64,000 nucleotides of DNA from Patagioenas fasciata (Eukaryota > Chordata > Aves > Columbiformes > Columbidae): positions 125,222,661 through 125,286,660 of the forward strand of contig NC_092522.1 of assembly GCF_037038585.1 (NCBI RefSeq), in the 5' to 3' direction. Positions 44,776 through 55,000 of the stretch are shown here, piece by piece. The number at the start of each line of letters is the position of its first letter. Positions within the stretch are counted from its first letter, which is position 1. The translations under genes were made by a program, and so were the position numbers. The notes beneath the pieces were generated by a model. It saw nothing but the letters and a program-made list of their open reading frames with translations. It was not told where the DNA came from and did not search any database.

Positions 44776-44920
44776 ATCCAGGATGGTTTGGGTTGAAGGG
44801 ACCGTTAAAGCTCCCACACTTCCCCCTGCCATGAGCAGGGACATCTGCACCAGCTCAAGTTGCTCAGAGCCCCGTCCAGCCTGGCCTGGGATGTCTCCAG
44901 GGATGGTTCAGCCACCACCT
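44776..44920 (-). repeat. CR1 LINE 3' part, left half, split by the ERV
   Basis: Antisense CR1 ('caggatggtttgggttgaag' to 'gttcagccaccacct') stops exactly where the ERV LTR starts. It resumes at 51,184 on the other side of the ERV. Confidence 0.9.
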
Positions 44921-45583
44921 TGACGCACGGAAACAACTTTACAACCTATAAAGTCATAAAACTTTACAACTCACAAAGTTATAAAGCAGGTATGTTTATT
45001 TCAACGTCGGGCACAAGGGGATCGTTCCACCATTCATGTGCAACTTCTAACAAGATGAGGTGTGTTTAAATACAGTAAAGTGTTACATATTCATAATGAC
45101 CCCAGGAACGCCTATATGTATTCATAACTTTTCCCACTTCTTATTAAAATGAGTCTCAGGTAATCATTTCCATGGTCTCCTCCTTGACCCCCCTGTTGCG
45201 CCTGCCCAGTGCCATCTGGTGCTCCTGAGGAGGGGTCTTTGGGGGTCTTTGGATGAAGGCTCCTTCAGCTTCATTACAGTGATCTTTGTACCTTTGGCTC
45301 ATTATGTTGAATTGACTGGAACCCAAGCTGCCAAGTCGATTGAAACCAGACTGGAGCCCCCATTTGCTGAAAATCTTCGTTATCTTGTCTCCTCAAGTTT
45401 ACAGCCAGGTGCAGTAAGACTTCTTATACTGGCATTTGATGGGGTTCTGGTTTTTCTTAACATAAGTTTACATAGAGCTCTAAACTAAGCACTTCTTGTG
45501 TGGCTAAGCCCTGAAGTGTTAGTTCGTTAGTAGGCACCCATGATATGTTTAGTCAAACCTTAAAATGTTAGTTCCCTCTATCA
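44921..45583 (-). repeat. ERV 3' LTR
   Basis: A 663-bp terminal repeat paired with 50,544-51,183. It carries an AATAAA-poor, AT-rich U3/R and ends adjoining the polypurine tract. Confidence 0.92.
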
Positions 45584-48500
45584 ATTCCCCCTTTTCAGGA
45601 AGGTTGGTAAATTCTTTTACTAATATGATGATGCCCTATCTAACATTTTCTCTGACCACAAGTAAGAAGGCTGCTTCTACCTGAGAAGACTTATCTTTCT
45701 CCCTCAAAGAACAAACAAATTTTAATGTTCAACAAAATATTTGAGTTCCTCTCTTGGGGCAGCTGATGACCGGGTGGCTGGTGCTCCAGCAGAAATTGCA
45801 TCTGTTGGGCTGCAGCGGGAGCTCGCGCTCTTTGGCGTGGTGACCCCGCTCACTGCAGCTCTAGCGCTTTTATTTTAGGTTTCTTCTTCCCAATGCCCAC
45901 CCAGGCTGGTCCCCCAGAGGGACCAAAAGATGATTGTGAAAAATAGAGTTTTCCAGGTTGCACCCGGGTTACCCTCCGTGATGTTTCACAGGCTTTCTTC
46001 GCTCTAGAATGGTGAATCCTGGCATTCTGTTCTTTAATATTGGTAGCAGTGAAAGATATCAGGGGGTCTTGAAATGGACCTTCCTATTATGGTTCCAAAG
46101 TTCTCTGCAAAAGACTTCACATACACATAAATAAAATGTGGCCCTCAATCAGAGGATATAACAGCTGGAACTCCAAACCTTGGTATTATTTCGTGTATTA
46201 ATGTTTGAGTCACCTCCTAAGCTTTTGCTGTCCTGGTAGGGAGTGCTTCTGGCCAACCTGAAAAAGTATCAGCTAATACCAACCAATATCAGTAGCCCCC
46301 TTTTCTTGGGAGTTCTGAACAATCAATTTGCCATTATTGCCCAGGTCCATCTCCTTTCCCAATTTGACCCATTTCTAGCTTGGGCATATTTTGGGGATTG
46401 GTCTGGAGTTAAAGATCACACTGCTGTCACCTGTTTTACAGTGATAAATTAATTTCTACTTTCTATTTCCCTAATCAAATGTTTGCATAGCGGTTCTACT
46501 CCCCGAAGTCCCTTCTTAGGTTCTTCCCTTATTAAAGGCCAAACCAGATGAGAGGGGACGATAAGTTTTCCCTGGCTGGGTGTGAACCCACCCTTCCTTA
46601 TGACGTGATTCCTCTAAATCTACGATGAGTTTCGATTCTCTTTAGTGCACTCTGGCTTACCTGTTAAAGAGACCTGCCCGCCAAGGACGAGAGCACTTTG
46701 TGTTCTTACCTTGTGCTGAGCCGTTTGGTTTGCCTCTCTGTCCGCCAGCCTTTTCCGATTCCGAGCTCACTTTCTGGTGCGTCTTAATATGCATGATTGC
46801 CGTTTTCTTAGGAAGCTGAACTGCTTCCAGTAGTTTCAGTATCTCCTCCACATGTTTGATCTGTTTGCCTCGAGAGCTCCAAAGTCCCTTTTCTTTCCAA
46901 ATTGCTCTGTGCATATGCACAACCCTGAAAGCATCCTTGGAGTCAGTATAGATGCTAACAGTTTTTCCTTGAGCTAGTTCCAGAGCAGAGTAAGGGCAAT
47001 TATTTCTGCCTTCTGTGCGAAAGGATTTTTTAAACAAAGGTCCAGATCACCTCAGGGCTGGCTGCTTCTGTCCATAAACCAGTTTTCAGCGTTTTCAATA
47101 ACAATGTCTTTTAGATCTGGTCGATTGGATGGTGTTGCTTCGATGGTCTCCAGGCAGTCACGATGAACTGGTTCTCCAAAGTTACCACCGAGGAAAGAAG
47201 CTGGGTTGACAACGTTAGTGATGATAATTTCTACACCATCTTGTTAGACACTGTGTGGGATATCAGCACAGCCATTTTCTGACCCATGGTAAATCTCCAG
47301 GCCTCCTGTATATTCAGTACCACTGCAGCAACTCCCCGTGGGCATCCAGGCCACCCCTTGGCACTTGCCTCTAACTGTTCGGAGAAATAGGCCACTGCTC
47401 GTCGATATGGGCCGAGATCCTGTGCCAATGTACCCAAGGGTATTCCCTGTTTCTCGTGAGAGAATAGGAAAAATGGTTTGCTCACATCTGGGAGTCCTAG
47501 AGCAGGGGCTGACATCGAAGCCTTTTTAAGTTCTTTAAGGGCTCGTGTGGCTTCCTTATTGCATTGCAGCTGTTTCTGGTCCATAGGGTCCAGGTCACGC
47601 AGCCTCCTTGGTTCTAGTAGCGATTAAAACGTCATCCACATATTGTAGCATCTGTCCCTCATCAGATGGGGTTTCCAAGGATTCAAAATCTTTAGCAAGC
47701 TGATTTCCAAATATTGTTGGGCTATTCGTGAATCTTTTGGCAACATCATCCACGTGAGCTGGGTTTTACATTTATTTTTAGGGTTCTCTCATTCAAATGC
47801 AAATATTGTCTGGCTGGCTTCATGGAGAGGGAGGCAAAAGAAAGCATCTTTTAAATCTAAAACGATAAACCAAGTCAAATGAGGTGTTAATACTGTCAGA
47901 AGGGTGTATGGCTCTGCTACCACTGGGTAGAGGTCCTCAGCTATTTTGTTTATAGCCCATAAGTCCTGAACCGCCCAATATGACCCCTCCAGCTTGCGGA
48001 CAGGCAACATAGAGGTGTTATAACTGGACTCACATTCTTTTAATAACCCTATTTGCAGGAATTTCTCTATTACTGGCCGAATTCCTTCCCTGTCCTCTTT
48101 TTTCAAAGGGTATTGTTTAATCCTTACCAGCTGCTGTCCTCCTCTGATTTTTACCTCGACTGCTGGGGCATTTTTGGCTCTTCCAGGTACATCACTGGCC
48201 CATAATCCAGAATACACTTGGTTCACAACCTCTTCATTAATTTTGCCCTCTGTGGGAACAGTTACTAAAAGGAAGCTCATTATTTGCACATATTGCTGAT
48301 CATTTGCCTCCAGAGTAATTCCTCCTTTTTCAAATCTTATCACTGTGCCCATTTGCTCCAATAGGTCTCTCTCCAAAAGGGGATTCATGGAGTCAGGCAT
48401 ATACAGAAATTTGTGAATGCCTACTTGTTTACCCAATCTGTATTCCAAGGTTCACAAAAATATGCTCTTTCGCTTTGGCCAGTGGCTCCCTTTACTATTA

Positions 48501-50064
48501 TGTAGTCGTTACTTATTGGCATGGAGAACGAGAATCTTGCTTTCAGTTTCTGCAAGTTCCTCCGAATATCATTTGCTGACTGACCTGTAAATAACACCAC
48601 TAACTGCTGTATACCTCCTTCTGAACCCGGCTCCAAAGGTGGATATCTGAGGGGAAACCCGGGTGCTGTGTGCGCGTTACACACGACAAAGCAGCCCAGC
48701 AGGAACGGGCCAGGCAGGACTGCCCCCCGGCTCCATCGCCCGCGGGCAGCGAGCCCGGAGGAGAGGAGCTGAGCTCCAGCTCCCACTTCAGCAGCCGCTG
48801 CTCTCCCCCCCTTTTGTCGCCGCTTTAGCAGCCACTCAGCTTTTTCCTTCTTTTCTTCTCACCCCAGCTTATGGAGGAGGCAAGACATTGATGTTCAAAC
48901 TTCACAGCACAGGCTTGGGCTCCTCTTGCCCTTTTCCTCTCTTCATTTAATTCCTGCGACTATAAACTTTATATGCAATTTCTATTAGCTGAGCAATAGT
49001 TACATCCCTCAGCTCCTACCTTTTGTAATTTCTTACAGATGTCAATAAACAGCATATTAAGCATCAATCCCTTGCATTAATTTTAGATCCAAACCAGTCT
49101 ATCTACAGAACAACAGTAACTGCAATACGGCTAACCCAGAATTTCACGTTCAAATCACTTCCCCCACTAATTTGCTCTCATATGTACAGATGCATCTTAA
49201 GGGGGAGCAAGGTGGTACTTTAGTAACAGAACCGGTTCTCATTTTGTAATTATCTCCCCAAACCTAATTCTTTTGGTACCAAATATAAATATACAAACTA
49301 AAATACTGAGCTCAGACACACAAACCAGATACCAGGCTAAAATGTGCAAACAAATCACAATTACATTCATTCAAGACAATATCTTGATTTTAGCATTGCA
49401 CCTTTAAACCGCTCACCGCTCAGCTGGGTGGAGGCACCGCTGGGTCTCCCTGACAAAACAGGGCAGTGCGGCTGGAGCCCCATCGGCACCCGTCCCCCCG
49501 CTTCCTTCAGCAAGCTGTTCTGGGCAAGGCTTTTATCAGTGTCTTATCTGGGGTGCTACAACTGTTACCCCAAAACAGGATTTCTTACCTGGTGTACATA
49601 CAAAAAGCTAAATTCGGTACGCTGAGATGAGACACAGTTTATCACACACAAAACCTTCTCACCACATGCACACAGTTCAAAGCTAAATTGCTCATGGTAC
49701 AGATGGTTGTGCTCTAAAGATTATTACAACAGACATGGAATGCCCAGGCACTTATAAAGATAACACACATGATTACCAAGCTAGCTATCAGTTCAACAAA
49801 CACTTCTCATTCGCTTCGTCCATCTATGGCCGGTCTCCTCGCGGAGAACACGGAACCATGGATCGGGACTCCGCACTCGCTTCGCAGTCAGAGCGCGTCT
49901 CAGGCGCTCGTTCACACAGAGCGCTCATTCACACAGAGCATGGTACCAGGCACAAAAACTTCTTGATCAAACAACATGTAACTGTCACCGTAAGTATTCC
50001 AATTACAGCAATATGAATTTCAATTCCCATGGCTTAAGATGTTAGAAGGCGTCAATTGCCATGG

Positions 50065-50103
50065 GGACTCGAACCCCCGACAATTGTTAGTGGGACTCGA
50101 ACC
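50065..50103 (-). other. Two tRNA T-arm/B-box-like motifs in the ERV leader
   Basis: On the minus strand, GGTTCGAGTCC occurs twice, at 50,103-50,093 and 50,075-50,065, 28 bp apart. The first sits in a perfect T-arm hairpin (GTGGG, TTCGAGT loop, CCCAC). The second has a four-pair GGGG/CCCC stem. No A-box or full cloverleaf is visible, so it is not called as a tRNA gene. Confidence 0.6.
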
Positions 50104-50543
50104 CACGATTGGAGACTCTGTTTACTCTTCTCCCACTTCCATAACAGTCATTAGCAGGTCCATCCTGGTTCCCGTAATCGAGACGCAACAGAAGTCTCAG
50201 GGTTACTCGATCTACCCCCAAGATCACTAGCGGCTGACCCCCTTCTGGTCGAGTCAAGTCAGTAACCCCCTTAGGTACCCGTTTACACCAATACGGGGAA
50301 TTTGGCCATGCACAGGCGTCCCTCGCGAGTTACTGGCCCCCATGTTACAGGCCCGTGTTACGGTAAAACATAAACATACCTTATCTGCTTAATGCAAAAG
50401 GTCGTTGTCTGCCCCCGCGGTGACCAGCCAGAGCGGAGCAAAGCCCCTCCGTAACAAAAGGTTCGGGACATGTCTAGGAGGTCCATTTCTCTCAGGCGGT
50501 CGACACAGCTGGGCAGAGCTTGTCCCTTCATCGTCACCAAAAT

Positions 50544-51183
50544 TGACGTGCGGAAACAACTTTACAACCTATAAAGTCATAAAACTTTACAACTCACAAA
50601 GTTATAAAGCAGGTATGTTGGGCGCAAGGGGATCGTTCCACCATTCATGCGCAACTTCTAACAATCTGAGGTGTGTTTAAATACAGTAAGGTGTTACATA
50701 TTCATAATGACCCCATGAACGCCTATACATATTCATAACTTTTCCCGCTTCTTATTAAAATGAGTCTCAGGTAATCATCTCCATGGTCTCCTCCTTGACC
50801 CCTCTGTTGCACCTGCCCAGTGCCATCTGGTGCTCTTGAGGAGGGGTCTTTGGATGAAGGCTCCTTCAGCTTCGTCACAGTGAACTTTGTAGCTTTGGCT
50901 CATTATGCTGAATCGACTGGAACCCAAGCTGCCAAGTCGATTGAAACCAGACTGGCTCCCCCTTTTTGCTGTAAATCTTCGTTATCTTGTCTCCTCAAGG
51001 TTACAGCTGGTGCAGTAAGACTTCTTACATAGGCATTTGATGGGGTTCTGTTTTTCTTAACGTGAGTTTACATAGAGCTCTAAACTAAGCACTTCTTGTG
51101 TGGCTAAGCCCTGAAGTGTTAGTTCGTTAGTAGGCACCCATTATATGCTTAGTAAAACCTTAAAATGTTAGTTCCCTCTATCA
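50544..51183 (-). repeat. ERV 5' LTR
   Basis: A 640-bp terminal repeat paired with 44,921-45,583. The left LTR is longer because of two short length differences. It abuts the primer-binding site on its left and the ACCT target duplication on its right. Confidence 0.92.
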
Positions 51184-51480
51184 ACCTCTCTGCCCAACCT
51201 GGGCCAGGCTCTCAGCACCCTCAGCACAAACAATTTCTGCATCATGTCCGGCCCGAATCTCCCGTTTTAGTTTAAAACCATCACCCCTTGTCCTGTCACT
51301 ACAGGAGCAGAGGGGCACAATCCCCCCCAAACCTGCTGCTCACGGGGCTGGGGACGCAGCCCAGGACACGGGTGGGTTCTGGGCTGCCCGCGCACATGGC
51401 CGGGTCATGGCCAATGTCTCAGCCCAGCACCCCAAGCCCTTCTCCTGGGGCTGCTCCCCATCCTCCATCCAGCCTGGACC
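51184..51480 (-). repeat. CR1 LINE part, right half, split by the ERV
   Basis: Antisense CR1 continues from the duplicated ACCT: 'acctctctgcccaacctggg', then 'ttgtcctgtcactacaggag' and 'gccgggtcatggccaatgtc'. It is the continuation of 44,776-44,920. Confidence 0.9.
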
Positions 51481-52040
51481 AACACCGGCGTTGCCCCGAC
51501 CCAAGTCCCGGTTCGTCCCTTCTCACCCCCCACCGCGTGTCCCCTCGCTCTGGGGGTCCCTCCCTCGGGGGTTCACCCGCACTGTCCTGCCCACACCGCT
51601 CATGTCCATGCGTGGGCGTGCCAGCTTTTGCGGGGACGGTTCCGTCCCTCCGAATCCCGCCCCCTATGGGACGCGGAGCCGCGCGCCCTTCCGGACCGCT
51701 AGGGGGCGGTAGAGCATGGAAACCATAGCGTTACCGGCGCTTCGTCATCTCCCCGCGCCGCCGCTTCCGTATCCGCCTCGCTCCTTGCGGCGCGGCCCCG
51801 CAGTGGGGAGGCGGCGGCGGCGGCAGCGGGAGCCCGGCTGGAGCCACCCGGATGGCGTCCAGCTCCTCCCGCGGGCCGCGCTGCCGGGAACGGAGCCGCC
51901 GGGGCCGCGCGGGACGGGGCTCGGTGCCCAGGGGCTGCAGCCGGAGCCGCAGCCCGGTGCGGGACGGGGAATCCCGAGCGTTCCGTACGTACCGAGGGGC
52001 GGGCGGGTACCGGGACTGCTGCGGGAGGGAGTCGCTCACC
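51480..52040 (+). promoter_or_regulatory. GTF3C2: CpG-island promoter of GTF3C2
   Basis: A CpG-rich, G+C-rich block beginning right after the CR1 and covering exon 1. No TATA box is apparent. An ATG at 51,716 precedes the chosen start but its frame does not agree in phase with exon 2. Confidence 0.6.
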
Positions 52041-55000
52041 GGGGCATGATGCGGTGCCGCAGGCGGGACTCGAACCCCGGGACCTTCTCGTGCCCAGGGG
52101 GACAGCGGGATTCAAACTCCCGTGACAGCATCGTGTCACAGGGTGACCGGTGGGATTCGAACCCCTGGCACCACATCGTGCCCCGGGTGGACAGCAGGAT
52201 TCGAACCCCTGGCACCGTATTGTGTCCCAGGGGCTGCGGCGGGATTCGAACCCCTGGCACCGCATCGTGCCCCGGGGGGACAGCAGGATTCGAACTCTTG
52301 GCACCACATTGTGCCCAGGGGGACCGGCGGGATTCGAACCCCTGGCACCACATCGTGCCCCGGGGGGACCGGCAGGAATCGAACCCTCGGCACCACATTG
52401 TGCCCAGGGGGACGGGTGGGATTCGAACCCGTGGCACCACATCGTGCCCCGGGGGGATAGCAGGATTCGAACCTGTGGCACTGCATTGTGTCCCAGGGGC
52501 TGCGGCGGGATTCGAACCCCCGGCATCACATCATGCCCCGGGGGGATAGCAGGATTCGAACTCGTGGCACCGCATTGTGTCCCAGGGGGACCGGCAGGTG
52601 CTAAGGGGCCCGGGCGATATTGGGTAGGAGGTTCAAATCCCATCAGAGGCACCACATCGTGCCCCAGGGGGACTCGCGGGTGCTGAGGGGCCCTGGAGTG
52701 TTCTTATGCGATTTCTGGGTTTTATTTTTGGGCAGGGGAGCTGTCGCCACTGGGAGATCCAGACGCTTTGGGTCATTCTGAAGACGGAGGAGAAAGTACC
52801 AAATCTCAGCTGAAAACCACCCAAAAACCCAAAGACCAAAATGATCCTTGTGGTGCCAACGGCCAAGCCCCTGCGGGGACCGAGGCGCAGGGTGAGCCCT
52901 CGGTGACATCGGAGAACGGGTCCGTGCTGCCCCGCAAGGCACCCGGGAAGCGCGGTCGCAAGCCCAAGGCGGAGATGCTGCTGCTGAAGCTGTCGCAGGA
53001 CCTGGAGTGCCCGACCCCGCAACCCCTCTGCCTGCAGAAGGTCCTGGGGAGCAACGAGGCAGAGGATGGTCCCGAGACACCCCCCGGCGGGCGCCCCAAG
53101 AGGCGGGCAGCCAAAGTGTGAGCAGGGGCAGCGGGGCCTGGGGTCACAGGGGAGTTTGGGCGGATGGGCAGATGCTGCTCTTGGAGCGATTCCTTGAGAC
53201 CTCAGCCTTGCCTGAGAGGGCTCAGTGTCCTTCTTGAAGGACTTGGTTTCACGTTGGTGGGACAAACTGGTTCCTCATGAAATGACCTTTTCTTGCTTTG
53301 GGAGGTGTTTGGGTCCAGGACGAGGGAGTGGGGGGACAGCAGGGGTCGTGGATGGGCTCGCAGGGGATGCGGGTGGGCTCGCAGGGGTTGGGATGGGCTC
53401 GCAGGGGTTGGGATGGGCTCACGGGGTTGGATGGGCTCACGGGGTTGCGATGGGCTCGCAGGGGCCGTGATGGGCTCACAGAGGTTGAGATGGGCTCATG
53501 GGGTTGCGATGGGCTCGCAGGGGCCACGATGGGCTCGCAGGCTGTGCTGTCTGGCTGCAGTGGGCTGTCTGCAGTGGGGAAGAGGTTTCCCTGGTTGCTG
53601 GCAAAGCCAGGAGGAGGTTTGTCCAGTGGGGAGCAGGACACACTATGCGAACCATGTGCTACTGGAAGGGCAGAGCTGGGGGGTTGTGCTCTGGGGGCTC
53701 TGGTTGCAGCTCGAGTGGTGCTGGTGCTCTCCGAGGGCCTGTGCGAGCCCCGTTTTGCAGGGGCAGGGCTGTTGGGGCTGCAGTGCCCTGGTCCCCTCGT
53801 GCTGCTGCACAGAGGGAGATGCAGCACCGGCAGCGGGTGCCTGGGGCTGGAGCTCCCTTTGCTGAGGGCGCTCACAGGAAGATCTCTGGTTTTTCTGGTT
53901 TTCTTGCATTCTGGCTGGCAAAGGGCCACGGCTGCTCTGCCCACTGGGTGTGTTCACTGGGGAGGGCAGGGGACGCTGGCCGACCCCATGGCGGGGCTGC
54001 AGGCTGGCAGTGCATCCAGGCGGGCTCTGCCGCAGCCCAGCAAATTGCTTGCCCAGACCTGGAGCTGGTCCCTACACGGTCCCTCTGTTCACCTCCGGGC
54101 GATGCCTTCGGTGTCCCAGGGCTCTGCTGTACCTGCAGCAGCTGGCGGAGGAGCTGTCGTCTGTGTGCCAACCTCCAGCTCCCACCGAGGGTGCCCAGGA
54201 GCCGGCGCCAGAGCTTGAGCATGTCCAGAAGAAGCGCCGGGGCCGGAGGAAGAAGGAGAAGGAGGAAACCGATAGCGATGATCCTGCAGGAGATGCTGAC
54301 TTTGTGCCCTCGAAGGAGGTGTTGCTGCAGGCGGAGGAGGAGGAGGGGAGCGATGCGCCGCTCAGTGAGGTGTCGGAGCCGGAGCTGGAGGTGCTGCGAG
54401 GACAGGGAGGGAAGACGTCACCCACAGGGGTAAGGGCAGGGTCTCTGCTGTGGCCGCTTCCTCCCTTTGACCTGGCAGGAACAACACGAAGTGTGTGAGC
54501 TGTGGTGTGGTGTCCCCAGCCCTGGCTGTTCGGGGCAGGACAGCCCTGAAGCAGGACTTGGGGACAGCACAGCCCCCGTCAGCCGTGGTCCAGGCACGAG
54601 CTCTCTGGGCTGAACTGCGGGCAGAGGTGGGATGGGGATGGACATGGGTACTCCTGGGAGAGAGGTGCGGGGGTCTTGGGCTCTGCTGGAGCCCGTGGGA
54701 GATGAAGGCCGGATCCTGGGTGCTGTCCTATAGGTTGTGTATGTCCCCAGAGTGGGACTTTGTGTCGTTAGCCCAGCGTGACATGGTCTTGGTGAGGGCT
54801 GTGGCTGGGGAGATCTCTGTGCCAGGGGCCGTGTCAGTGCCATTTAGGACAGGCGGGTCCCCAAAGGGCTCGTGGGAATGTCTGGGCAGGCAGAGGCAGC
54901 CGGGCCGGGCCCTTGCGCCAGGTCCTGCTCTCAGTCTGCTCTTGTGCCCAGAGATCCAAGCCCCTCTGCCGCGGCCTCGCTCCCAACGGCTTCCACAACT

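Larger units (their letters stand above)
44921..51183 (-). mobile_element. Broken class I (gamma-like) endogenous retrovirus with both LTRs
   Basis: A 6.26-kb ERV in minus orientation. The 3' LTR (44,921-45,583) and 5' LTR (50,544-51,183) both begin TG and end CA on the plus strand and differ by roughly 6% by eye, suggesting an age of the order of 10-20 million years at bird-like rates. A purine tract borders the 3' LTR and a primer-binding site (50,522-50,539) borders the 5' LTR; it resembles an arginine tRNA 3' end, uncertainly. Between them, in order, are leader, weak gag remnant, protease end, RT (47,789-48,300), RT connection (47,231-47,584), RNase H (46,657-47,037) and integrase remnants (about 46,030-46,400), all of gammaretrovirus type. 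No envelope gene is recognised. The coding region is broken many times, probably more than half a dozen, and internally deleted. ACCT is duplicated at both ends (44,917-44,920 and 51,184-51,187). Confidence 0.92.

Noticed and set aside
50030-50180. A tRNA gene in the ERV leader
   Set aside because: Only T-arm-like hairpins are present; there is no A-box, D-arm or matching acceptor stem.
51716-52549. An upstream ATG at 51,716 as the GTF3C2 start
   Set aside because: Its frame leaves exon 1 in a phase that does not fit exon 2, whereas the ATG at 51,852 does; the long frame runs into the intron array.
52036-52686. CRISPR-like appearance of a regular array with conserved cores
   Set aside because: The linkers are as repetitive as the cores, the host is a vertebrate, and the core is the TFIIIC B-box; it is a tandem repeat, not a CRISPR.
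52036-52686. Proline/glycine/histidine-rich open frames over the B-box array
   Set aside because: Such frames exist on both strands in several phases, and the array is between two GTF3C2 exons.
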